From an uncultured Planctomycetaceae bacterium (lineage in GTDB: Bacteria > Planctomycetota > Planctomycetia > Pirellulales > Pirellulaceae), in contig CAIYOB010000336.1 of the NCBI GenBank assembly GCA_903927685.1, positions 1 through 8,615 on the forward strand: DNA of 8,615 nt. The letters are read 5' to 3'. Each line of letters starts with the position of its first letter. Within the stretch, counting starts at the first letter, position 1. Shown one piece after another: positions 1 to 6,471 of the stretch. The notes beneath the pieces are model-generated. The model ran no database searches. It was not told where the DNA came from and saw only the letters and a list, made by a program, of their open reading frames with translations. The translations under genes and the position numbers were made by a program.

Positions 1-1
1 A

Positions 2-526
2 GATTCGCCGCGTCAGGGCTATTACGACCCCGCGGCGTCCCAGGCGACACGAGGCAGCGGTTCGGCTTCCCAAGGCCAAGCCGGCGGAGAACCGAGGAGC
101 GACACCTGGCAGCAATCGCACACCTATGAACCGGTCGCCGATCCACAGCCGCGGCTGCGCGCGACCACGATTGCCCTGCCCATGGACATGACCAGGCGCT
201 TGGCGCAATCCACCAGTCCCGACACCGGTCACACCGGAACGCCGCCCGGGTCCGCAGGAACTGGCGCCGCAACCACGCCAGCGGGCGACGGCTACACTAT
301 GGCTTCGCCGCCGGCGGAAGCGACGGCACCTGCAACTCGTTTCGTACGTCCGCGATCCCCGGCTCTAAGAGCACCAATCGCGCGACCAAGTCCCGTTCGT
401 GCGGCGTCGTCACCTCGCCCCGAAGAATCGCAACTTGCCCCTCCATCTCCACCTTCACCGCCGCAGGATTTTTCAGCTGCGGGATCCGCGCCAGGTGATT
501 CTGAACACGCAAGTTGGGTCCGGTAG
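2..526 (+). CDS. Partial low-complexity hypothetical protein (C-terminal part)
   Basis: The reading frame is open from the left window edge to a TAG at 524-526, so the gene would begin outside the window. The first 60 or so codons have about 70% G or C in third position and encode a Gln/Ser/Gly/Pro-rich stretch with scattered Tyr, which looks like a disordered tail or linker. After about base 300 the translation becomes Pro/Ala/Arg-rich with rarer codons (CTA, AGA), as expected for a frame that merely runs antisense to the BON gene. Either the true protein overlaps its convergent neighbour by 230 bases, or the frame is only partly or not at all coding. No domain is recognised. An ATG at 182 also lies in this frame but has no obvious ribosome binding site. 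The minus strand of bases 1-296 is open in two frames too, so the strand assignment is uncertain. Confidence 0.4.
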   Translation, partial: DSPRQGYYDPAASQATRGSGSASQGQAGGEPRSDTWQQSHTYEPVADPQPRLRATTIALPMDMTRRLAQSTSPDTGHTGTPPGSAGTGAATTPAGDGYTMASPPAEATAPATRFVRPRSPALRAPIARPSPVRAASSPRPEESQLAPPSPPSPPQDFSAAGSAPGDSEHASWVR

Positions 527-1001
527 CGATGGCCGGGCCCGGCGGGGAGAAAGACACGCCGTTGGGCCCCAGCCGCAACGGCACCCGCAGTTGCTGGCGC
601 TGGTTCGTCCGGGAGCCGAACATGCCGGAGTTCATCATCGAACTCATGAACGGATTCGACGAACTGAACCGGCTCTGACTGCCAAACATGCTGCTGCCAC
701 CTTGGCTATCGGAATCCGAGGCATCCCGCATGTTGCCAACGCCAACGCCGCCTCCGCCCACAATCTGGCCCGGATCGCGGTTTTCCCGCAGAAACCGTTC
801 GTTGCCCTGAATCTGCCCGGTGGTATTCGATTGAGTTGACTGCCCTGAACTCTGGCCTGAACTCTGAGTCGTGGTACTCTGCCCGGACGTCTGAGTGGTC
901 GTCGTCCGGCCTGTCGACGACTGTGCTAGCGACCAACGGGGCGCCCACACGAACAAGGTCACGGTCAGTGCCGCGAATACGTATCGCCACCTGCTGGTCA
1001 T
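297..1001 (-). CDS. Secreted BON-domain protein with Ser/Thr/Gln-rich linker
   Basis: A 234-residue protein. Residues 1-26 form a Sec-type signal peptide: Arg residues at the N-terminus, a hydrophobic core, and SLA before Gln27 as the likely cleavage site. Residues 27-66 are almost only Ser, Thr, Gln and Gly with SGQS-like repeats. Residues 82-135 are Gly-, Ser- and Met-rich. The C-terminal 60 residues (about 168-226) match a BON domain: the AVKVEMEG strand, Gly-x-Val, an LRGEV turn, a helix with ERDLVARLV, then PGIADVRNELQV. BON domains are known to bind membranes or periplasmic partners, as in OsmY, so a periplasmic or envelope-associated role is inferred. One BON copy is present, whereas OsmY has two. 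The ATG at 1001 is fixed by a strong Shine-Dalgarno. The gene is transcribed away from the DUF3352-like gene, and its own function is unknown. Confidence 0.85.
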   Translation of the reverse strand: MTSRWRYVFAALTVTLFVWAPRWSLAQSSTGRTTTTQTSGQSTTTQSSGQSSGQSTQSNTTGQIQGNERFLRENRDPGQIVGGGGVGVGNMRDASDSDSQGGSSMFGSQSRFSSSNPFMSSMMNSGMFGSRTNQRQQLRVPLRLGPNGVSFSPPGPAIATGPNLRVQNHLARIPQLKNPAAVKVEMEGQVAILRGEVTTPHERDLVARLVLLEPGIADVRNELQVPSLPPAAKP

Positions 1002-1008
1002 GGTTGTG

Positions 1009-1016
1009 CTCCTCCT
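1009..1016 (-). promoter_or_regulatory. Ribosome binding site of the BON gene
   Basis: On the minus strand AGGAGGAG lies 7 bases before the ATG at 1001. It is the strongest Shine-Dalgarno in the window and decides the start. Confidence 0.85.
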
Positions 1017-1054
1017 ATCTCTATCATCGCCGCCCGGCTTTACCGCTTGCCCAC

Positions 1055-1084
1055 ATTATACCGAAATCCGGCAAGAATCGCCAA
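1055..1084 (-). promoter_or_regulatory. Sigma70-like promoter of the BON gene
   Basis: Read on the minus strand, TATAAT (1055-1060) is a perfect -10 box. TTGGCG (1079-1084) matches four of six -35 bases, with an 18-base spacer. Transcription would begin near 1048, giving a leader of about 47 bases before the ATG at 1001. A perfect TATAAT in such GC-rich DNA, placed correctly upstream of a gene with a good ribosome binding site, makes this a credible housekeeping promoter. It was found by eye and has not been tested. Confidence 0.65.
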
Positions 1085-1133
1085 CCGCGAGCGAATCCCC
1101 GGTCAGACCGACAAGGTTCGCGTAACCGGGGAT

Positions 1134-1180
1134 CTTGACGCATTTTGTGTCCTTGGGAAAACCTTCGCCAGTGCGTCAAG
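1134..1180. repeat. Nine-base inverted repeat in the divergent intergenic gap
   Basis: CTTGACGCA (1134-1142) and TGCGTCAAG (1172-1180) are perfect complements separated by 29 bases. The pair sits between the divergently transcribed BON and DUF3352-like genes, where an operator or an RNA stem would make sense. A few 9-base pairs at this spacing are expected by chance in a window of this size, so the call is weak. No promoter for the rightward gene could be recognised in the surrounding 1085-1429 stretch. Confidence 0.25.
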
Positions 1181-1270
1181 GTAATAACTGTGATAGCGGT
1201 GGCCTCGTGACGACGCTGACGCGATCCGCCCAGCGGCTTGGGCCGGTACGACCGAGAACCGGAGCGCAGG

Positions 1271-1312
1271 CCGGAGTTCATTCCGCTCAAAGGGACTGAA
1301 GTCCCTGCTACG
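1271..1312. repeat. REP-like intergenic palindrome
   Basis: The stretch begins with CGGA and TCCG arms around GTTCAT (1272-1285). It is followed by a hairpin with AGGGAC (1291-1296), loop TGAA and GTCCCT (1301-1306), then GCTACG. From memory, intergenic motifs of the form GGGACTGAAGTCCCTGCTACG recur in planctomycete and other environmental bacterial genomes and behave like repetitive extragenic palindromes. Only one copy is visible here, so repetition is recalled, not shown. It lies about 120 bases upstream of the DUF3352-like start. Confidence 0.45.
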
Positions 1313-1354
1313 AAACGAGTTCGCAGCCGACCTTGGACCGGTGTTGAGCACTTG

Positions 1355-1376
1355 CCAGCGACCAGTGGATCGCTGG
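1355..1376 (+). other. Possible leader hairpin upstream of the DUF3352-like gene
   Basis: CCAGCGA (1355-1361) pairs perfectly with TCGCTGG (1370-1376) around an 8-base loop. It lies 53 bases before the ATG at 1430, so it would fall in the leader if transcription starts upstream. There is no T-run and no known riboswitch signature. It could equally be part of the neighbouring repeat element or a chance stem. Confidence 0.3.
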
Positions 1377-1417
1377 ATCGGCTCTTACCTGCCGCCGCCG
1401 AAAACGCATTTTTCAAC

Positions 1418-1422
1418 AGGAG
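1418..1422 (+). promoter_or_regulatory. Ribosome binding site of the DUF3352-like gene
   Basis: AGGAG lies 7 bases before the ATG at 1430. It selects this start over an in-frame TTG at 1238, whose extra 64 codons would put a non-signal sequence in front of a clear signal peptide. Confidence 0.8.
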
Positions 1423-1429
1423 TATCCCC

Positions 1430-3229
1430 ATGAGGGTTCGTCGATTCTGTCTCGCCCTGCTCTTCGCGTCGCTCGCCGCCGTCGCGGCGGCTCTTGGCCC
1501 CGTCGCCCGGATCGCCGCGGCCGAACGCCCCGACGCGGCTCGGCTGTTGCCGGACAATACCGTCCTGTATGTGCATGTGCCCGACGCCCGGGACTTGGTG
1601 ACCAAGTTCCAAGAGACGGCCATCGGCCGGATCACCCAGGATCCGGGGATGAAACCGCTCGTGTCGAAACTGTACGGCTCGGCGATCGAGGCGTTTCAAC
1701 AGGCCGAAGAGCAGATCGGCGCTTCGCTGAACGACCTGCTGTCCATTCCGCAGGGCGAGATGTGCGTGGGGTTGGTCGCTCCCGAGCAGGCGAGTCCCGC
1801 CCTGGTCTTCCTCGTCGACGTGGGCGCGCGTCTGCCGATTGTCGAGAAGTTGCTGGAACGGATCGGCCAGGGCGTCGAAGCCGAGGGCTCGAACCGGCGG
1901 CAAGAGTCGTTGGGGGACACACAGATCACGGTCTACGACCGCGCGGACGACGAGTCGCGGCAGCTGGTCTTTGCCATCCGGGACGGCGTGGTCCTGGTGA
2001 CCACCAACCTGGAGGTCGCCCAAGGCATCCTGGCGGCTTGGACAGGCAAGGCCGAAGCCGATCGCCGGGCGCTGGCCGACAATCCCGACTTTGCCGCCAT
2101 CATGCGCCGCTGCGCCGGGACGGAAGACGCGCCGCCGCAAATCGAGTTTTTCGTCGATCCGATCACGCTGTTCAGCCGCCTGTCGCGAGGCAACACCGGC
2201 GCTCAGACGGCCTTGGCCCTGTTTCCCGCCTTGGGCTTGAACGGCATCCAAGGCGCCGGCGGCAGCATTACGTTTGCGACCGAGGAATTCGACGCGGTGT
2301 CGCACTTGCACCTGCTGCTGGACAGTCCGCGCAAAGGCGTCCTGGAACTGTTGGCTTTGAAATCGGGCGACACGACGCCGGAGACTTGGGTGCCGTCGGA
2401 CGCGGCCAGCTACCTGACGGTGAATTGGGATCTGGCCAAGAGCTACACGAAATTCGCCGAATTGTACGACAGCATTCGCGGCGAAGCGGCGCTGGCCAAG
2501 TCGTTCGAGAAGGGCGTCAACGATCGTTTTGACCTCGATTTCCGCAAGGATTTGCTGGACGCCGCCGCGGGCCGCATCACGCTGGTCAACGCCATGGTCC
2601 GGCCGGCGCGGGTGAACAGCCGGGCGAACCTGCTGGGGGTCAAGCTGAAAGACGCCGAGGCGTTCAAGAAGACCTTGGATGCGCTGCTGGCCAAAGCCGG
2701 CCCCCAGCTGACGCGCGAGACGATCGGCGGCGTCACCTATTACCGAGCGCCGGTCAGCACCGAGTCGCAGGCCAAGGCTCCCCGCCGGCCGCTCCTCCGC
2801 CAGCCGGATCCGGCCGTAGCGATTGTCGATGACTACCTGCTGTTGAGCGACAGCACCGATTTGCTCAAGCAGGCGATCGTGGCCAAGGGCGACACGTCAG
2901 AGTCCCTGGCAGACCAGCTCGAGTTTCGCCTGGTCGCGAGCAAGATCCGCCGCCAGCCGGGCGGCGAGAAGCCCGGGCTGATCGCCTTTGACCGCCCCGA
3001 AGAGGCTCTGCGGCTGTGGTACGATATCGCGACCGCCGACACCACTCGGCAGCGGCTGTCCCAAGGCGCCGAGAACAACCAGTTCTTCCGGACCTTGAAC
3101 GACGCTCTCCGCGATCATCCCCTCCCGCCGTTCGCCGTCCTGGCCCGCTACTTGGCGCCCAGCGGCAGCCTGCTGACGGACGACGAGTCCGGCTTGCACT
3201 ACGTCAGCTTTACGTTGCGACGGCAATAG
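1430..3229 (+). CDS. Exported DUF3352-like protein
   Basis: A 599-residue protein. Residues 1-31 look like a Sec signal: Arg-rich start, a long Leu/Ala core, and Ala-rich cleavage region near A31/E32. There is no lipobox, so the mature protein is probably periplasmic. The mature N-terminus reads LLPDNTVLYVHVPD (39-52), followed by a helical stretch ending in DPGMKPLV. This opening and the C-terminal LAPSGSLLTDDESGLHY region are what I know from planctomycete proteins assigned to DUF3352 or its relatives. Two segments resemble each other, at about residues 185-203 (DGVVLVTTNLEVAQGIL) and 467-485 (DDYLLLSDSTDLLKQAI), suggesting two related alpha/beta halves. No catalytic motif is visible and the function is unknown. 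The gene stands alone, with repeats on both sides, and is divergent from the BON gene. The start is set by AGGAG and the signal peptide. Confidence 0.8.
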   Translation: MRVRRFCLALLFASLAAVAAALGPVARIAAAERPDAARLLPDNTVLYVHVPDARDLVTKFQETAIGRITQDPGMKPLVSKLYGSAIEAFQQAEEQIGASLNDLLSIPQGEMCVGLVAPEQASPALVFLVDVGARLPIVEKLLERIGQGVEAEGSNRRQESLGDTQITVYDRADDESRQLVFAIRDGVVLVTTNLEVAQGILAAWTGKAEADRRALADNPDFAAIMRRCAGTEDAPPQIEFFVDPITLFSRLSRGNTGAQTALALFPALGLNGIQGAGGSITFATEEFDAVSHLHLLLDSPRKGVLELLALKSGDTTPETWVPSDAASYLTVNWDLAKSYTKFAELYDSIRGEAALAKSFEKGVNDRFDLDFRKDLLDAAAGRITLVNAMVRPARVNSRANLLGVKLKDAEAFKKTLDALLAKAGPQLTRETIGGVTYYRAPVSTESQAKAPRRPLLRQPDPAVAIVDDYLLLSDSTDLLKQAIVAKGDTSESLADQLEFRLVASKIRRQPGGEKPGLIAFDRPEEALRLWYDIATADTTRQRLSQGAENNQFFRTLNDALRDHPLPPFAVLARYLAPSGSLLTDDESGLHYVSFTLRRQ

Positions 3230-3252
3230 GACCGTTCGTTCGGCCAGCATCG

Positions 3253-3304
3253 CTCACGAAACCACTCCCTCGCCCCGGCACTCTGGGGCCAGGGTTGGGG
3301 TGAG
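3253..3304. repeat. GC-rich palindromic intergenic repeat
   Basis: A hairpin with CCCT-c-GCCCC (3267-3276), loop GGCACTCT, and GGGGC-c-AGGG (3285-3294) has nine pairs and one C/C mismatch. It is framed by CTCAC (3253-3257) and GTGAG (3300-3304), which also pair. From memory, elements combining CCCTCGCCCCGG with GGGTTGGGGTGAG are dispersed in many planctomycete and environmental genomes. It starts 24 bases after the DUF3352-like stop, so it could end or stabilise that transcript, but no T-run follows directly, so it is not a typical intrinsic terminator. Confidence 0.6.
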
Positions 3305-3327
3305 CGGCAAGGTGAGAATGGGGGTGT

Positions 3328-3355
3328 TTTTTCTCGCCGCCTCGCATGCTAGAGT
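3328..3355 (+). promoter_or_regulatory. Tentative promoter of the cytochrome-DUF1501 operon
   Basis: TGCTAGAGT (3347-3355) could be an extended -10 element (TG, one base, TAGAGT, four of six matches). The T-rich stretch at 3328-3333 is at a suitable distance but is a poor -35 box. Transcription would begin near 3362, leaving a leader of about 75 bases. The call rests mostly on position upstream of the operon. Confidence 0.35.
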
Positions 3356-3417
3356 GTCGCGGTAGATTTGCCGCCGAAAGCGGTGAACCTCCCCATCTTG
3401 TCCGTTGTGCGACACTC
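3352..3417. repeat. Nine-base inverted repeat around the putative operon start site
   Basis: GAGTGTCGC (3352-3360) and GCGACACTC (3409-3417) are perfect complements 48 bases apart. The left arm overlaps the tentative -10 element and the right arm ends 19 bases before the ATG. This could be a paired operator, but chance alone yields a few such pairs in a window of this size. If transcription starts near 3362 the left arm is not in the RNA, so an RNA stem is unlikely. Confidence 0.25.
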
Positions 3418-3436
3418 ACCGCCGAGGCTTCGGAAC

Positions 3437-6400
3437 ATGATTCGCCGTCTGCTCATCCTCGCGTTCTTCCCGGCCACGCTCGCGGGCCCGGACTTGCGAG
3501 CCGCCCCGCCCGTCGATTTCCAGAAGGACGTGCTGCCGATCCTGAGCGAGCACTGCACGCTGTGCCACGGCGTCGATGCCGGTCATCGCCAGGGAGGCCT
3601 GCGACTGGATCAGCAGGAACCGGCGCTCCGGGGCGGCGATTCGGGCTCGCCGGCCGTTGTGCCCAGCAAGCCGGACGACAGCGAACTGGTCCGCCGGATC
3701 ACGGCCGCGGACGAAGATCAACGGATGCCGCCACCCAGCCACAACAGGCCCCTGGCGGCGAAACAGATCGAGACGTTGCGGCAGTGGATTGCCGAGGGGG
3801 CTTCTTACCAGGCGCACTGGGCCTTTGTGCCGCCACGCCAAGCGGGGCTGCCGGCCGGCGACGCCGCGCATCCGGTAGACGCCTGGGTGCATGCCCGGTT
3901 GCGGGAGTTGCAGATCACGCCATCACCCGAAGCCCCGGCCGGGATGCTCTGCCGGCGGCTGTACCTGGACTTGATCGGGCTGCCGCCTTCGCCGGACGAA
4001 TTGAGAGCCTTCGAGCAGCAGGAGTACGAGGTGACACTCGACGCCTTGTTGGCCAGCCAGCGATTTGGCGAGAAGTGGGCTCGGCCCTGGCTGGACGTCG
4101 CCCGGTATTCCGACACGAACGGCTACGAAAAGGACCTGCAGCGGGAACAATGGGCCTGGCGGGATTGGGTGATCGACGCCCTGAATGGCGACCTGCCCTA
4201 CGACCAGTTCCTGATCGAGCAGATTGCCGGCGACCTGCTGCCCAACGCTTCCCAGACGCAGGTTGTCGCCACGGGCTTCCTGCGGAACAGCATGCTGAAC
4301 GAGGAAGGGGCGATTGTGCCGGAGCAGTTCCGCATGGTCGAGATGTTCGACCGGATGGACTGCCTGGGCAAGGCGATCCTCGGCATCTCGACGCAGTGCG
4401 CCCAGTGCCATTCGCACAAGTTCGATCCGCTGACCCAGGACGAATACTACGGGATGTTCGCCTTCCTGAACAACTCCTATGAAGCCCAGTCGTGGGTCTT
4501 CACGCCGGCACAATTGCAGCAGGTCGCCGACCTTCGCGGCAAGCTCGCCGACGCCGAACAACGCTGGAAGGCGAGCCGGCCGCAATGGGCCGAGGAACTG
4601 GCCGCCTGGGAACGGCAGTTGGTCGCCCAGCAGGTCAGTTGGGAACCGCTGGTGGCTACGCTGCTGGAGACGATCAGCGGCTTGAATCATCCCACCCAGG
4701 AAGCGGACCGCTCGATTCTGATGAAAGGGCACACCAGCGGCGACGTGTTCCTGATCGCCGCGCCCCGGCTGGACGGCGTGACCGGCTTGCGGGTCGAGGC
4801 CCTGAATCACCGCGATCTGCCGCACGATGGACCGGGGCGCAGCCGGCTGGGCACCTGGGCGCTGCAGGAACTCGAAGCCTTCGTCCAACCGCCGGGCAGC
4901 CAGGACTGGACCAAACTGAAACTGGTCAACGCGACCGCGGACTTTTCTGAGCCGTTGCAGAAGCAGGCGGACGGCAAGAAGGCCAGCGGGCCGGTGGCGC
5001 ACCTGATCGACGGCACGGACGAGACGACGTGGAATGCCGACCGCGGGCTTGGCCGCCGCAATCAGCCGTCGGTCGCGGTCGTACAGTTCGAACCGCCGCT
5101 GGCCTATCCCGAGGGCACGCAGCTGAAGATCGCCTGGCGGAACACGGACATGCTGGGCTGCGCCCGCTTCAGCGTCACCCGGCAGGCGTCGCCCGCCGCG
5201 CCGCCGGTCGATCATGCCGCCATCCTGGCGCTGGCGACGGCGGCCAGCGAACGGACTCCGGACCAGCAGGCCGCGATCTTCGCCGCCTGGCGAGCCGGAC
5301 TTGCAGAAGCCAAGCCGTTGAACGACGAGATTGACGCCTTGGTCAAGACCCTGCCCCAGGCGGCAACTTCGGTCCTGCACCTGGCCGAGCGGCCTGCCTC
5401 GGATGCCCGACGCACGCATTTTCTGGAACGTGGCAACTGGGACAAGCCGCTGCACGAGGTCCCGCCGCAGGTCCCCGCGGCGTTTCATCCGTTTCCCGAG
5501 GACGCGCCGCGCAATCGCTTGGGTTTTGCCCGCTGGTTGGCCAGTGCCCGCTCGCCGCTGACGGCGCGAGTCGCGGTCAATCGGGTCTGGCAGGCGATCT
5601 TCGGCGTGGGGTTGGTCGAGACGGCCGAGGACCTGGGAACGCGGGCGCCGGTACCGGAACATCGCGAGCTGCTCGATTGGCTGGCCGTCGATTTTGTCGA
5701 GCACGGCTGGAGCCAGAAGCACCTGATTCGGACGATCGTGAGCAGCGCCACCTATCGGCAATCGTCGCGAATCTCGCCGGACCAGCTGGCCCGCGATCCG
5801 CGGAACGTCTGGCTCGCTCGCGGGCCACGATTCCGGGCGGATGCCGAAATCCTGCGGGACATCGCGCTCGGCGTGTCGGGGCTGCTCACGCACAAGCTGG
5901 GCGGGCCGAGTGTGATTCCCCCGGTGCCGCAGAACGTTCTCGATTACAACTACACGTATCCGGCGTACTGGAAACCCGCGGAGGGTCCGGACCGATATCG
6001 ACGGACGGTGTACGGATTCCGCAAACGCTCGATGCCCGATCCGGTGATGGCGAATTTCGACGCTCCCAACGGCGATCTGGCGTGCGCCCGGCGCGTCCGC
6101 TCGAACACGCCGCTGGCCGCGTTGACGGCGTTGAACGAGCCGATCTTCAACGAAGCCGCCCGCGGCTTGGCGCTGCGGATTCTCCGCACTGGCGGAACGA
6201 CGGACGCGGACCGGGCCGACTATGCCTTCTTGTTGTGCACTTGCCGCGTGCCGACCGCCGCCGAACGCGACGCCGTGTTGGCCTTGTTGGAATCCCAGCG
6301 CCGGCGTCTGGCCGACGGCTGGCTGAACGTCCGCGAAATCGCCACGGGCGATCCGGCACGACTACCGGACCTGCCGCCGGACGCGACGCCACAGGACGCT

Positions 6401-6463
6401 GCTGCGTGGACACTGGCCGCGCGGGTCCTGCTGAACCTGGACGAGACCATTTCCAAGAATTGA
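3437..6463 (+). CDS. Planctomycete cytochrome C / DUF1549 / DUF1553 protein
   Basis: A 1008-residue multidomain protein, inferred to be periplasmic. Residues 1-22 form a signal peptide (MIRRLLILAFF core). The PSCyt1 domain follows, with haem motif C40-T-L-C43-H44 and the conserved M97-P-P as a possible axial ligand region. DUF1549 (PSCyt2) spans about 147-355, from VDAWVHARL through LYLDLIGLPPSPDEL to a second haem-like motif C321-A-Q-C324-H325 and KFDPLTQDEYY. Residues 430-583 form an inserted beta-rich region resembling a discoidin-like fold (LIDGTDETTW at 523-532). DUF1553 covers about 690-950 (NRLGFARWL, AVNRVWQAIFG, SNTPLAALTALNEP). The tail ends in the usual LLNLDETISKN. Length and order are normal for the family, whose biochemical role is unknown. 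The ATG at 3437, with GAGG 9 bases upstream, is preferred over an in-frame TTG at 3368 because the signal peptide starts there. DUF1501 begins 8 bases downstream. Confidence 0.93.
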   Translation: MIRRLLILAFFPATLAGPDLRAAPPVDFQKDVLPILSEHCTLCHGVDAGHRQGGLRLDQQEPALRGGDSGSPAVVPSKPDDSELVRRITAADEDQRMPPPSHNRPLAAKQIETLRQWIAEGASYQAHWAFVPPRQAGLPAGDAAHPVDAWVHARLRELQITPSPEAPAGMLCRRLYLDLIGLPPSPDELRAFEQQEYEVTLDALLASQRFGEKWARPWLDVARYSDTNGYEKDLQREQWAWRDWVIDALNGDLPYDQFLIEQIAGDLLPNASQTQVVATGFLRNSMLNEEGAIVPEQFRMVEMFDRMDCLGKAILGISTQCAQCHSHKFDPLTQDEYYGMFAFLNNSYEAQSWVFTPAQLQQVADLRGKLADAEQRWKASRPQWAEELAAWERQLVAQQVSWEPLVATLLETISGLNHPTQEADRSILMKGHTSGDVFLIAAPRLDGVTGLRVEALNHRDLPHDGPGRSRLGTWALQELEAFVQPPGSQDWTKLKLVNATADFSEPLQKQADGKKASGPVAHLIDGTDETTWNADRGLGRRNQPSVAVVQFEPPLAYPEGTQLKIAWRNTDMLGCARFSVTRQASPAAPPVDHAAILALATAASERTPDQQAAIFAAWRAGLAEAKPLNDEIDALVKTLPQAATSVLHLAERPASDARRTHFLERGNWDKPLHEVPPQVPAAFHPFPEDAPRNRLGFARWLASARSPLTARVAVNRVWQAIFGVGLVETAEDLGTRAPVPEHRELLDWLAVDFVEHGWSQKHLIRTIVSSATYRQSSRISPDQLARDPRNVWLARGPRFRADAEILRDIALGVSGLLTHKLGGPSVIPPVPQNVLDYNYTYPAYWKPAEGPDRYRRTVYGFRKRSMPDPVMANFDAPNGDLACARRVRSNTPLAALTALNEPIFNEAARGLALRILRTGGTTDADRADYAFLLCTCRVPTAAERDAVLALLESQRRRLADGWLNVREIATGDPARLPDLPPDATPQDAAAWTLAARVLLNLDETISKN

Positions 6464-6471
6464 ACCCTGCG

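Noticed and set aside
1238..1429. A 64-codon upstream extension of the DUF3352-like protein from TTG 1238
   Set aside because: The extension would bury a clear signal peptide and reads through a palindromic repeat; the ATG at 1430 has AGGAG at ideal spacing.
1385..2311. A 308-codon minus-strand open frame opposite the DUF3352-like gene
   Set aside because: Arg/Gln/Gly-rich with no recognisable motif; it lies antisense to a convincing exported protein.
3321..3333. T-run at 3327-3332 as an intrinsic terminator
   Set aside because: The GC-rich hairpin ends at 3294, more than 30 bases upstream, too far for a standard terminator.
3368..3436. A 23-codon upstream extension of the cytochrome protein from TTG 3368
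   Set aside because: The signal peptide begins at ATG 3437, and TTG 3368 has no ribosome binding site.
3346..4482. A 378-codon + strand frame overlapping the cytochrome gene
   Set aside because: It is an out-of-frame reading of the cytochrome gene, Arg/Ala/Gly-rich, without the haem motifs or any domain.
3923..5893. A 656-codon open frame on the minus strand opposite the cytochrome gene
   Set aside because: It is a composition effect of GC-rich codons. Its translation is Arg/Gln/Gly/Pro-rich with no domain, no signal and no ribosome binding site, while the + strand carries clear conserved motifs throughout.
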